DNA from: Ignavibacteriae bacterium HGW-Ignavibacteriae-4
GTDB lineage: Bacteria > Bacteroidota > Ignavibacteria > Kapaibacteriales > UBA2268
NCBI GenBank assembly: GCA_002839765.1
Contig: PGYR01000022.1
Coordinates: forward strand, 1 to 59,997
DNA length: 59,997 bases
Direction: 5' to 3'
In this document: positions 43,565 through 52,186 of the stretch, piece after piece
Numbering within the stretch: the stretch's first letter is position 1
Layout: the number at the start of each line of letters is the position of its first letter
Position numbers and translations under genes: made by a program
Notes under the pieces: model-generated
Told to the model about the DNA's origin: nothing
Seen by the model: the letters and a program-made list of their open reading frames with translations, nothing else
Database searches by the model: none

Positions 43565-46420
43565 ATGAACTACTTGACTAAGATAATCTTACTATTCGGA
43601 GCTATGACGATAATGTCAATGTCTCTATTTTCACAAACGGGTACTCTATCTGGTAAAATAACAGACCAAGATTACGGCGACGCTATGATAGGCGCTACAG
43701 TACAAATCAAGGATACCAAGTTAGGTGCTATGACTAAAATAGATGGTAGCTATATCATCAAAAAAATCACTCCCGGGACTTACACGGTTACTTTCTCTTA
43801 TATCGGTTATGCAAAAACTGAAGTAAAAGATGTAATAATCAAAGCTGATGAAGTAACAAAAATAGATGTTGCACTGAAAACTGAATCTGGTATGAGCGAA
43901 GAGGTGTTAGTCACTGCTAAAGCTGTACAAGAAACAGGGGCAGCGCTTCTAAAAGAAAGACAAAAATCGCAATCATTCTCAGATGCAATTGGATCTAAAG
44001 AAATTTCTCGTGGTGGTGCTAGTGATGCTGCTTCTGCGATGAATAATGTAACTGGTGCATCGGTAGTGGACGGCAAGCACGTACTCATTCGTGGATTGGG
44101 AGACAGATATTCGAATACACAATTGAACGGTACAAGTTTACCAAGCTCTGATCCTGATAAAAAATCTGTTCAGCTAGATTTATTTCCTGCTGCTATGATA
44201 GAAAATATAGTAACAATCAAAACTGCTACTCCTGATAAACCTGGTGATTTCACGGGTGGTTCAGTTAATATTAAAACAAAATCTTTTCCCGATAAATTCA
44301 AAGCGGGATTATCTTTATCTTCAACTGCTAATTCAATAGTTACTGGGCAAGATGTATTAACTTACAACGGCTCTTCAACTGATTGGTTGGGTTTTGATAA
44401 TGGTAAAAGAAATGTCCCAGATGCGATTCAAAACTCTAATGGGATACCATCAGTAACTGAAGTCAGAAGCAAAAAGAAAGATACTGATGGATTGGGTGCT
44501 ACTAAGCTTAATGATTTATCAAATGCATTTGATTCGGAGATGGCACCAAGTATAACACAAGCTCCACTTAATGGGAAAATGTCACTTAATATGGGTGACC
44601 AATTCACAGTATTCGGCAATTCTATGGGTTATCTTGCTAGTTTGAGTTATGCAAACAATAACAACAACTATTCTGATGGGCAATTTGCAATTTACGAGCT
44701 GACTTCTGGCAGTGCTAATGAACTTAGATCAACTAAAATAATCAATGATTCTAAAAGCTCGTCAGAAGTAAACTGGGGAACTTTGGCTAATATAGCTTAT
44801 GACTTTACACCTACTGATCAAGTTAAATTCAACTTATTCTACAATCAATCTGGTGAAGCAGTTGCTCAAAGTATTTCTTACTATGATGAATACTACCCTG
44901 AGGCAAGTCAAATTCGCTCTAGCACATTAAAATATACTGAAAGAAATATACAATCATATCAACTATCTGGAGAACATAGCATAGCTTCTATTTCAAATGC
45001 AAAAGTTGAATGGAATGTTTCGACTGCAAATACTTTGCAAAATGAGCCAGATTTGCGTTTCTTTACTTACGAAATAAATAATATAGCAGGCACGGATACA
45101 ACATGGAGAATTGACGAAAATCACTATGACTTACCTACACGTTACTACAGAGATTTGCAAGAAAACTCTAACAATGCTAAACTTGATATTGAGATTCCTT
45201 TAACTGAAGCTATTGGTACTGCATTTAAACTAAAAACAGGATTTGCTTTCCAAGCGAAAGACAGAAATTTCAATCAGGATAGATATGTGATTGGTAAAGA
45301 CCATGATATGACATTCGACGGTAATGTAAATCAATTCGTCAAAGATAGTAGCGGTATTAGTGACTGGAAGTCAACCAATAACTTCAATTACTTTGGACTA
45401 TACATCGAAGATAGATTCGTACCAAAGGATGCTTACACAGGCAAAGAAGATATATCAGCTTTCTACGGAATGGTAGATGTGGAACTATTCACAGGAATGA
45501 GATTGATAGGTGGGGCTAGATTAGAAAGTACTGATATGTCTATCACGAGCAGAGATACATCACTACCAATAGCCGCAATCAACAAATCAGATTTATTACC
45601 TTCGATGAATGCTATATATAATCTTACTGAAAACCAGAACATCAGATTCGCTTATGGTAAGACATTAGCAAGACCTACTTTCAGGGAACTAGCTGATTTT
45701 GACTTCTTCGAATTTGTTGGTGGTTATACTTTCATCGGTAATCCGGATTTACAAAGAAGTTTGATTGACAACTTCGATATTCGTTGGGAATGGTTCATGA
45801 ATCCAGGTGAAATCTTATCAGTAAGTGGGTTTTACAAAGATTTCACGAACCCTATACAACGTGTTATAGTTAATGCAAATGGTAACGTACAGATGAGAAA
45901 TGTGGCTAGTGCAAGATTATACGGATTAGAGTTTGAAGCAAGAAAAAGTTTAGGATTTATATCTGCTCTCGAGAACTTCCAATTAGGTGTAAATGTAACT
46001 ATAGTTAATTCGATAGTTGATTTATCTGAAAGTGAATATCTCCTGAATAAATCTTATGACCCAAATGCTTCTCGTACAAGACAATTGCAAGGACAATCAC
46101 CTTATGTTATAAACTTAGATTTGGCTTATGTCAATTACGACCTAGGTTTAGATGCAGGACTTCACTTCAATGTATTCGGTGAGAGACTTTCTGATGTTAG
46201 TTTGGGTGGTACTCCAGACATTTTCGAACAACCACGTAATATGCTGAACTTTACTTTCAGCAAAAGATTAATAGACAATCTTAATCTTAAATTCACAGCT
46301 AGAAATTTACTTGATGCTCGAATGGAAAAACTATACCATTTCAAAGGCCAAGAATTTTACAATACACAATATGACTTAGGAACAACCCTTTCATTAGGCT
46401 TTTCTTATACATTTGAATAA
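43565..46420 (+). CDS. TonB-dependent outer-membrane receptor (SusC-type N-terminus)
   Basis: About 951 residues from the ATG at 43565, chosen because GGAG lies 7 nt before it; the ATG at 43550 adds five residues. The signal peptide (NYLTKIILLFGAMTIMSMSL) is followed by a carboxypeptidase-regulatory-like domain (about 28-110, GTLSGKITDQDYGDAMIGAT). The plug (about 130-240; VRIKG-type region HVLIRGLGDRYSNTQLNG) and a 22-strand barrel end in LSLGFSYTFE. It takes up a ligand across the outer membrane using TonB energy. There is no SusD partner; a secreted T9SS protein follows 39 bp downstream. The candidate Pho boxes upstream suggest a phosphorus-containing ligand (inference). Confidence 0.9.
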   Translation: MNYLTKIILLFGAMTIMSMSLFSQTGTLSGKITDQDYGDAMIGATVQIKDTKLGAMTKIDGSYIIKKITPGTYTVTFSYIGYAKTEVKDVIIKADEVTKIDVALKTESGMSEEVLVTAKAVQETGAALLKERQKSQSFSDAIGSKEISRGGASDAASAMNNVTGASVVDGKHVLIRGLGDRYSNTQLNGTSLPSSDPDKKSVQLDLFPAAMIENIVTIKTATPDKPGDFTGGSVNIKTKSFPDKFKAGLSLSSTANSIVTGQDVLTYNGSSTDWLGFDNGKRNVPDAIQNSNGIPSVTEVRSKKKDTDGLGATKLNDLSNAFDSEMAPSITQAPLNGKMSLNMGDQFTVFGNSMGYLASLSYANNNNNYSDGQFAIYELTSGSANELRSTKIINDSKSSSEVNWGTLANIAYDFTPTDQVKFNLFYNQSGEAVAQSISYYDEYYPEASQIRSSTLKYTERNIQSYQLSGEHSIASISNAKVEWNVSTANTLQNEPDLRFFTYEINNIAGTDTTWRIDENHYDLPTRYYRDLQENSNNAKLDIEIPLTEAIGTAFKLKTGFAFQAKDRNFNQDRYVIGKDHDMTFDGNVNQFVKDSSGISDWKSTNNFNYFGLYIEDRFVPKDAYTGKEDISAFYGMVDVELFTGMRLIGGARLESTDMSITSRDTSLPIAAINKSDLLPSMNAIYNLTENQNIRFAYGKTLARPTFRELADFDFFEFVGGYTFIGNPDLQRSLIDNFDIRWEWFMNPGEILSVSGFYKDFTNPIQRVIVNANGNVQMRNVASARLYGLEFEARKSLGFISALENFQLGVNVTIVNSIVDLSESEYLLNKSYDPNASRTRQLQGQSPYVINLDLAYVNYDLGLDAGLHFNVFGERLSDVSLGGTPDIFEQPRNMLNFTFSKRLIDNLNLKFTARNLLDARMEKLYHFKGQEFYNTQYDLGTTLSLGFSYTFE

Positions 46421-46459
46421 ATATTTTTATTATAATATACTTTATTAGGAGTTTATAGA

Positions 46460-49400
46460 ATGCAAAAGTTACTACAATTGATCATAGCAATGATGATAGT
46501 AGGATATACATCACAAGCAGCAACTATTACAGTTAATGATAGTTGGATAAATGCAGGTGAAAAGAAGACAATGACGGCAGATAACATCTATGTTCTTGAC
46601 CGCTTCGTTTTCGTAGAAGAAGGCGCAGAACTATGGATAGAACCAGGGACAGTAATACAAGGTAAACCAGGACAAGAATCAAACGCATCGGCTTTAATTA
46701 TCGCTCGTGGTGGTAAAATTTATGCTGAAGGAACTCCAGACAAACCGATCATCTTCACATTCGAGGGAGATGATCCTTATGATAATACAGATTATCCAAT
46801 GGAAGAATCAGGACTATGGGGGGGACTAATAATATTAGGTAATGCTCCTACTAATAATCCAGAAACGGTTAGAAATATCGAAGGTATTCCTGAGAATAAC
46901 GAATTGGGTAAATACGGTGGTAACGACCCAATGGATAATTCTGGTGTTCTTCGCTATGTATCTATTAGACATGGTGGTTCCGATATTGGTGAAGGTAATG
47001 AAATCAATGGCCTTTCTTTGGGTGCTGTTGGCGCTGGAACTACTATAGAATATGTAGAAGTAATTTACAACAAAGATGATGGTTTTGAATTCTTCGGTGG
47101 TACAGTTAATACTAAGTATTTAGTATCTGCATTTAACGGAGATGATGCTTTTGACTATGACGAAGGATTCAACGGTAAAGGACAATTTTGGTTTGCTATC
47201 CAAGCACCAAACAGAGGAAACATGGGCGGAGAACACGACGGTGGTAACAAGCCTGATGACTCTCAACCTTATGCTAGACCTGTTATTTCTAACGTAACCT
47301 ACATCGGTTCTGGTGCTAATTCTGGTAACTCTAAATCTGCTGGTCTTATCCTAAGAGATAACGCTGGTGGTAAGTACTATAATTCAATCTTCACTGGCTT
47401 CACTACTTGGGGTCTTAATATAGAAGATTTGGAAAATGGTGAAGATTCGGGTAATAGATTAACTACCGGCGACCTTGCCCTAAAAAACAATATATGGTGG
47501 GATATAAATAGTAAAACTACACCTAGTTTGACTGATATCGCTCCTGATGTACCGGATACAGAGTCTGGTGGAAAGGTAATCAAAGGATACTCAATGCAAC
47601 CTGCTCGTGATTATCTCGCTAACCCAACAAATAACAATTGGATTACTAACCCAGGATTGTCAAGTATTGATAGAGGACAGAATGAACTTTTGAACCCAAC
47701 TCCGTCTGCTTCATCAGCAGCTGTAACTAGTCCAACTCTCAAAATTGGAGATAGTTTCTTCGATAATGTAGATTACATAGGTGCGTTTGCTCCTGGTGAT
47801 TTATGGTTCTCTCGTTGGACTGCTCTTTATTCATTTGACGTAACTCGTAAAATTGGTAAAAACACAATTACTGTTACAGATGATTGGATAAAAGCTGGTG
47901 AGAAAAAATGGTTTACAAACGATAACATTTATCTTTTAGACAGATTTGTATTTGTTGAAGAAGGTGCGGAATTATGGATAGAGCCTGGAACAATAATCCA
48001 AGGTAAACCAGGACAAGAATCAAACGCATCTGCACTGATCATCGCGCGTGGTGGTAAAATATATGCTAACGGAACTCCTTCTCAACCTATCATCTTTACA
48101 TTCGAAGGAGATGATCCTTATGACAATACAGATTATCCAATGGAAGAATCAGGACTTTGGGGTGGTCTAATATTATTAGGTAATGCACCTACTAATAATC
48201 CTGAGACAGTTAGAAATATCGAAGGTATTCCTGAGAATAATGAATTGGGTAAATACGGTGGTAACGACCCAATGGATAACTCAGGTGTTGTTAGATATGT
48301 ATCTATTCGTCACGGTGGTACGGATATTGGTGAAGGAAATGAGATTAATGGTCTTACTTTTGGAGCAGTTGGCGCAGGTACTACTATTGAATTCGTAGAA
48401 GTTCTTTATAACACTGACGATGGCTTTGAATGGTTTGGTGGTACAGTAAATACGAAATACTTAATCTCTGCTTTTAACGGTGACGATTCTTTTGATTACG
48501 ACGAAGGATTCAATGGTAAGGGACAATTTTGGTTAGGATTACAAGCTGCAAACAGAGGTAATATGAGTGGTGAGCACGATGGTGGAAATAAGCCAGATGA
48601 TTCGGCTCCTTATGCGATACCTCAAATCTCAAATGCTACTTACATTGGATCAGGTGCTAACTCTGGTAATTCTAAATCAATGGGACTAATATTCCGTGAT
48701 AATGCTGGTGGTAAATACTTTAATTCTATCCTAACAGAACAAACTGGTAAAGGTTTAGATATCGAAGATCTAGAGAACGGTCAAGATTCTGAATCAAGAT
48801 TAGCTAATGGTGATTTACATTTGCAAAATGTAATCTGGTGGAATATAGATGGTAAAGAAATGCCAACAATCAACGATATAGCTCCTGATGTACCAGATAC
48901 AGAATCAGGTGGAAAAACAATCAAAGGTTACTCACTACAATCTACTAGAGATTACTTGAATAACACTACTAATGCTAATAGAGTTGTAAATCCAAATATC
49001 GCTTCTATAAGCAGATTGGCTGATAGTTGGGGATTAGACCCTCGTCCAGCACAAGGTCCAGCTTGGTCAGCTGTAAAAGAATTATCTAATGATGGTTTCT
49101 ATACTCAAACTGATTACATCGGTGCATTTGGTAAAGGAAACTGGGCTGTTGATTGGACTGGTCTTAATACATTCAATGTAATCAAAACAAGCGGTGCAAT
49201 GAATCCGAGTAAAGAAGTCTTAACTTCGGTTAGTTGGAATAGCACAACAACAAATAGCAATGTTAACAATAATATCAAATTATATCCTAATCCAGTTGAA
49301 AAGCAAACAAACATAGAATTTGAATTGACAAATTCAACTATGGTGACTATGGATGTATATGATGCTACTGGTAACAGAATAGAAGGTTTAGTATCTAAGT

Positions 49401-49519
49401 ATATGACACAGGGTAACTGGGGTATTACTTGGACACCTAATAACTTGGTATCAGGTGCATACTTCATCCAAATGACTACAAACTACGGAACATTTACTCA
49501 GAAAGTAATAGTAAAATAA
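46460..49519 (+). CDS. Secreted T9SS protein with two near-identical ~447-residue repeats
   Basis: A 1019-residue exported protein in the receptor's operon; AGGAG lies 8 nt before the ATG. After a signal peptide (to about 20) come two tandem copies of one long domain, starting ITVNDSWINAGEKK (about 23) and ITVTDDWIKAGEKK (about 470). Each contains ELWIEPGT(V/I)IQGKPGQ, SALIIARGGKIYA and acidic motifs (EGDDPYDNTDYP, DDGFE(F/W)FGG, DYDEGFNGKGQFW) that look suited to Ca2+ or other cation binding in a beta-helix-like fold. The C-terminus (KLYPNPVEKQTNIEF...SGAYFIQM...KVIVK) is a T9SS sorting domain. A surface partner of the receptor that captures or processes its ligand is inference. Confidence 0.85.
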   Translation: MQKLLQLIIAMMIVGYTSQAATITVNDSWINAGEKKTMTADNIYVLDRFVFVEEGAELWIEPGTVIQGKPGQESNASALIIARGGKIYAEGTPDKPIIFTFEGDDPYDNTDYPMEESGLWGGLIILGNAPTNNPETVRNIEGIPENNELGKYGGNDPMDNSGVLRYVSIRHGGSDIGEGNEINGLSLGAVGAGTTIEYVEVIYNKDDGFEFFGGTVNTKYLVSAFNGDDAFDYDEGFNGKGQFWFAIQAPNRGNMGGEHDGGNKPDDSQPYARPVISNVTYIGSGANSGNSKSAGLILRDNAGGKYYNSIFTGFTTWGLNIEDLENGEDSGNRLTTGDLALKNNIWWDINSKTTPSLTDIAPDVPDTESGGKVIKGYSMQPARDYLANPTNNNWITNPGLSSIDRGQNELLNPTPSASSAAVTSPTLKIGDSFFDNVDYIGAFAPGDLWFSRWTALYSFDVTRKIGKNTITVTDDWIKAGEKKWFTNDNIYLLDRFVFVEEGAELWIEPGTIIQGKPGQESNASALIIARGGKIYANGTPSQPIIFTFEGDDPYDNTDYPMEESGLWGGLILLGNAPTNNPETVRNIEGIPENNELGKYGGNDPMDNSGVVRYVSIRHGGTDIGEGNEINGLTFGAVGAGTTIEFVEVLYNTDDGFEWFGGTVNTKYLISAFNGDDSFDYDEGFNGKGQFWLGLQAANRGNMSGEHDGGNKPDDSAPYAIPQISNATYIGSGANSGNSKSMGLIFRDNAGGKYFNSILTEQTGKGLDIEDLENGQDSESRLANGDLHLQNVIWWNIDGKEMPTINDIAPDVPDTESGGKTIKGYSLQSTRDYLNNTTNANRVVNPNIASISRLADSWGLDPRPAQGPAWSAVKELSNDGFYTQTDYIGAFGKGNWAVDWTGLNTFNVIKTSGAMNPSKEVLTSVSWNSTTTNSNVNNNIKLYPNPVEKQTNIEFELTNSTMVTMDVYDATGNRIEGLVSKYMTQGNWGITWTPNNLVSGAYFIQMTTNYGTFTQKVIVK
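46526..49200 (+). repeat. 1341-bp internal direct duplication within the T9SS gene
   Basis: Copy 1 spans about 46526-47866 and copy 2 starts at about 47867, an offset of 447 codons. Many stretches are identical at DNA level, for example CCAGGACAAGAATCAAACGC in both, while third positions differ elsewhere. The boundaries are approximate. Confidence 0.8.
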
Positions 49520-49550
49520 TTTCCAAGCATACGCTACTACGATTTGAAAA

Positions 49551-49578
49551 AGGTCGCTTTCTTAACAGAGAGCGACCT
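49551..49578 (+). terminator. Terminator of the TonB receptor operon
   Basis: AGGTCGCT...AGCGACCT, an 8-bp perfect stem extended by TC/GA, is followed by seven T. It lies 31 bp after the stop at 49519. Confidence 0.9.
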
Positions 49579-49611
49579 TTTTTTATTTTAATCTCATTAT
49601 ATTGAACTACA

Positions 49612-49830
49612 CCGTAGTTCTCCTGGATCCTTCATAACCACCTCGCAAACTGCTCGGTGTCGTTCAGGATGACGCATTGTATCATCTGAGTGACGAGACC
49701 TTTATGTCCTCTGTGTAAAAAATAGGAAATCAAATCTTTGTGGCTTTGTGCTAAAATAATCAGTTTTGAGACATCCCATGTCTCCGGCTTGGTAAGCATA
49801 TCCTTTCAGTTCTCGCTGTGACATATAAAT
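49612..49830. repeat. Cluster of dispersed intergenic repeats
   Basis: No gene was found in 49579-49879. It contains a small hairpin GAACTAC..GTAGTTC, the motif CGTTCAGGATGACG also seen near 35270, a TTTGTGGCTTTGTG relic, and at 49801-49824 the reverse complement of the repeat at 40669. It reads as a mosaic of degraded repeats. Confidence 0.5.
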
Positions 49831-49879
49831 AGAAACATCTTGTTCTAATAATATTGATGTATGCAAGAACACCAAAAAA

Positions 49880-49911
49880 AAAGCAGAACATCTATTTAGA
49901 TATTCTGCTTT
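49880..49911 (-). terminator. Terminator of the serine palmitoyltransferase gene
   Basis: AAAGCAGAA-c-ATCT-attt-AGAT-a-TTCTGCTTT. On the minus strand it is followed by nine or more T. It lies about 20 bp past the stop at 49931. Confidence 0.85.
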
Positions 49912-49930
49912 ACTTTTTCTTTTTCAGCTA

Positions 49931-51124
49931 TTATTTAATCAAGCCAAACTCTTTTCCAACTTCACCAAATACTTCAAGTATTTTGTCTAGGTGATGTCTT
50001 TCATGAGTCGCCATATAGCTAGTACGCATCATACTCATAGTAGGAGGTACTCCTGGAGGTATGAACGCATTTACAAACACTCCTGCGTCGTATAGTCGTC
50101 TCCACATTAGTAGAGATTTTTCTACATCGCCAACGATTACAGGAACTATCGCCGTTAAGCTATCAAGCACTTCGAATCCAAGCTCATTGAATCCAGCTCG
50201 CATATAATCTGCATTTTCTTTCAATCGTGTTACTCTTTCAGGCTCTCTTTCCAATACATTAAGTGCTGCTAATGTAGCGGCACAAGACGATGGTGTAGGG
50301 CTAGCACTAAATATAAGTGCGGGAGAAGTGTGTTTTACAAAGTCTATTACTTTACTCGGGCCGGCTACGAAGCCACCCAAAGACGCAAAAGTCTTAGAGA
50401 ATGTACCCATTATCATATCAGTTTCTTCTACTAATCCGTAGTGGCTAGAAGTACCACGACCACCAACTCCTACAACTCCAGTAGCATGAGCATCATCTAT
50501 CAATACTCTTGCATTATATCTCTTCGCTAATTCTAATAATTCAGGTAAGTGAACTAGTTCTCCAGTAACTGAAAATACACCATCAGATACTAATAGTTTA
50601 CCAGCATCCTTAGGCAAATTACTAAGTACTCTTTCTAGGTCATTCATGTCGTTGTGCTTGTAGCGTACTAAGTCAACGAATGCACCTTTGGCCATCATAG
50701 CGCCATTTATAAGACAAGCGTGATTCTCCTTGTCCATTATTATATATTCACCTTTTACAGGCAAAGCAGAGATAGTACCAATACCAGTTTGGTATCCCGT
50801 ACTGAATAGCAATACTTCTTCGAACCCTAAGAATTTAGCTAATCTGTCCTCTAACTCAATATGTAAATCTAATGTACCCGTTAAGTATCTAGAACCCGAA
50901 CAGCCAGTACCGTATTTTTCTATTGCTTTTATTGCTGCTTCCCTTACTTCGGGATGCGCCGTTAGTCCGAGGTAGTTGTTGGAGCCAGCCATAATTACTT
51001 TACGGCCTTCCATACTTACAACTGGACCTTCATTCTCTTCTACAGCTCGAAAGTAGGGATATATCCCTTTCTCTTTTGCTTCATCTGCTACATGAAAACT
51101 ATACGCTTTGTCGAATAAATCCAC
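49931..51124 (-). CDS. spt: Serine palmitoyltransferase (alpha-oxoamine synthase family)
   Basis: A 397-residue PLP enzyme that condenses L-serine with a fatty acyl-CoA to 3-ketosphinganine, the first step of sphingolipid synthesis. The N-terminal block [13 protein letters not shown] is characteristic of bacterial SPT rather than KBL or BioF. The substrate block [34 protein letters not shown], the Asp in [13 protein letters not shown] and the PLP Lys in [15 protein letters not shown] are intact. Glycine C-acetyltransferase is the main alternative. A fatty-acid 2-hydroxylase-like gene lies 3.6 kb away (54681), which supports the sphingolipid reading. Confidence 0.85.
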   Translation of the reverse strand: MDLFDKAYSFHVADEAKEKGIYPYFRAVEENEGPVVSMEGRKVIMAGSNNYLGLTAHPEVREAAIKAIEKYGTGCSGSRYLTGTLDLHIELEDRLAKFLGFEEVLLFSTGYQTGIGTISALPVKGEYIIMDKENHACLINGAMMAKGAFVDLVRYKHNDMNDLERVLSNLPKDAGKLLVSDGVFSVTGELVHLPELLELAKRYNARVLIDDAHATGVVGVGGRGTSSHYGLVEETDMIMGTFSKTFASLGGFVAGPSKVIDFVKHTSPALIFSASPTPSSCAATLAALNVLEREPERVTRLKENADYMRAGFNELGFEVLDSLTAIVPVIVGDVEKSLLMWRRLYDAGVFVNAFIPPGVPPTMSMMRTSYMATHERHHLDKILEVFGEVGKEFGLIK

Positions 51125-51214
51125 TTTTACCTCTTTTCCTAATCTTCTGTTTCATTTTTAAAAAACAAATATAAACAAATATTAGTTCACAGAAAAAACA
51201 TTAGATATTCACAC

Positions 51215-51529
51215 CTAATTAATTAATGGTGGAACCCATAAATGTTTTTTCATATCTACGCTATCACCAATAAAGTCAACCCCCTCTGATTCCAACATTT
51301 CACGCATATAAGTTGGGGTTGGGAAGTGCATTTTGCCTGTTAACTCGCCCAATCTATTCACAACTCTATGTGCAGGTATATCAGATGACATTTTGGTACT
51401 ATTCAGTGCCCATCCTACATACCTTGCTGAAGATTGCAAACCAATTGCTTTGGCAATGGCACCATAAGTTGTTACTTTGCCAATTGGTATTTGCTTCACT
51501 ATTTTGAATATATTTTCGTTTACTGACAT
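51215..51529 (-). CDS. Alkyltransferase-like DNA-binding protein (ATL)
   Basis: A 104-residue protein of the O6-alkylguanine transferase C-terminal-domain family. IPIGKVTTYGAIAKAIG is the helix-turn-helix region. The active-site PCHR is replaced by IPAHRVVN, so the acceptor Cys is Ala. Such ATL proteins bind O6-alkylguanine and flag it for nucleotide excision repair without removing the alkyl group. The ATG at 51529 is chosen because upstream residues lack family similarity. Its start codon is only 4 bp from the start codon of the divergent Nudix gene. Confidence 0.88.
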   Translation of the reverse strand: MSVNENIFKIVKQIPIGKVTTYGAIAKAIGLQSSARYVGWALNSTKMSSDIPAHRVVNRLGELTGKMHFPTPTYMREMLESEGVDFIGDSVDMKKHLWVPPLIN

Positions 51530-51533
51530 AATT

Positions 51534-52175
51534 ATGATAACTGAACCAATAAAATTCCTCGATTTTCTGAATAATCGACTCAAATCTGATTTGCCGGGTG
51601 CGAAAGCTCACATCAAAATGGCACCCTTTGGCGATTTGGAACGATTGAACAATAATATACCTAGAACAGATGCAAAAAAGAGCGCTGTTCTGTTACTGAT
51701 AAACGAACAATTGGAACTTTTGTTCACTCTACGTAGCAGTAAGTTACGCAAACATAGTGGACAAATCTCTTTTCCAGGTGGTAGAGCTGATGAAGGCGAG
51801 ACATTCGAACAAACAGCTCTCCGTGAAACAGAAGAAGAAGTCGGGATTAGCAGTAGCAAAATTGAACTGATAGGGCGCATGTCGGGACTATATGTACCTC
51901 CTTCTAATAATATAATCCAACCATTAATTGGTCGAATACCAAATAATATTGATCTTCTGTTGAATCCAGATGAAGTAGAAGAGGCTTTCTACGTACCATT
52001 AGAGAGCTTCCTAACAGATGAAAAGCTGAAAACTAAAAATACGGTTTATAATGGGAAGCCATTCGCTTACCCATATTGGGATGTGCACCATAGTGTACCT
52101 CTATGGGGAGCTACAGCTATTATCATGAGCGAATTTATTTACTTAGTTAATGAGTTTAGGGAAAATAATTCGTAA
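51534..52175 (+). CDS. Nudix hydrolase, CoA pyrophosphatase (NudL-like)
   Basis: A 213-residue Nudix enzyme. The Nudix box is GRADEGETFEQTALRETEEE plus VGI. It is preceded by the NudL-specific block SSKLRKHSGQISFPGG, which marks coenzyme-A diphosphatases that cut CoA to 3',5'-ADP and phosphopantetheine. The ATG at 51534 gives the standard N-terminus (IKFLDFLNNRL...LPGAKAH); the longer frame to 51477 overlaps the ATL gene. It is followed 11 bp later by the M16 gene, so they probably form an operon with moxR. Confidence 0.9.
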   Translation: MITEPIKFLDFLNNRLKSDLPGAKAHIKMAPFGDLERLNNNIPRTDAKKSAVLLLINEQLELLFTLRSSKLRKHSGQISFPGGRADEGETFEQTALRETEEEVGISSSKIELIGRMSGLYVPPSNNIIQPLIGRIPNNIDLLLNPDEVEEAFYVPLESFLTDEKLKTKNTVYNGKPFAYPYWDVHHSVPLWGATAIIMSEFIYLVNEFRENNS

Positions 52176-52186
52176 TTTGTACCACT

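Noticed and set aside
43305-43568. 87-codon frame (GTG start) before the TonB receptor
   Set aside because: Its GTG lies at the inferred transcription start just 4 bp after the -7 element, no ribosome site is possible, and the sequence has no signal or domain. Treated as the mRNA leader.
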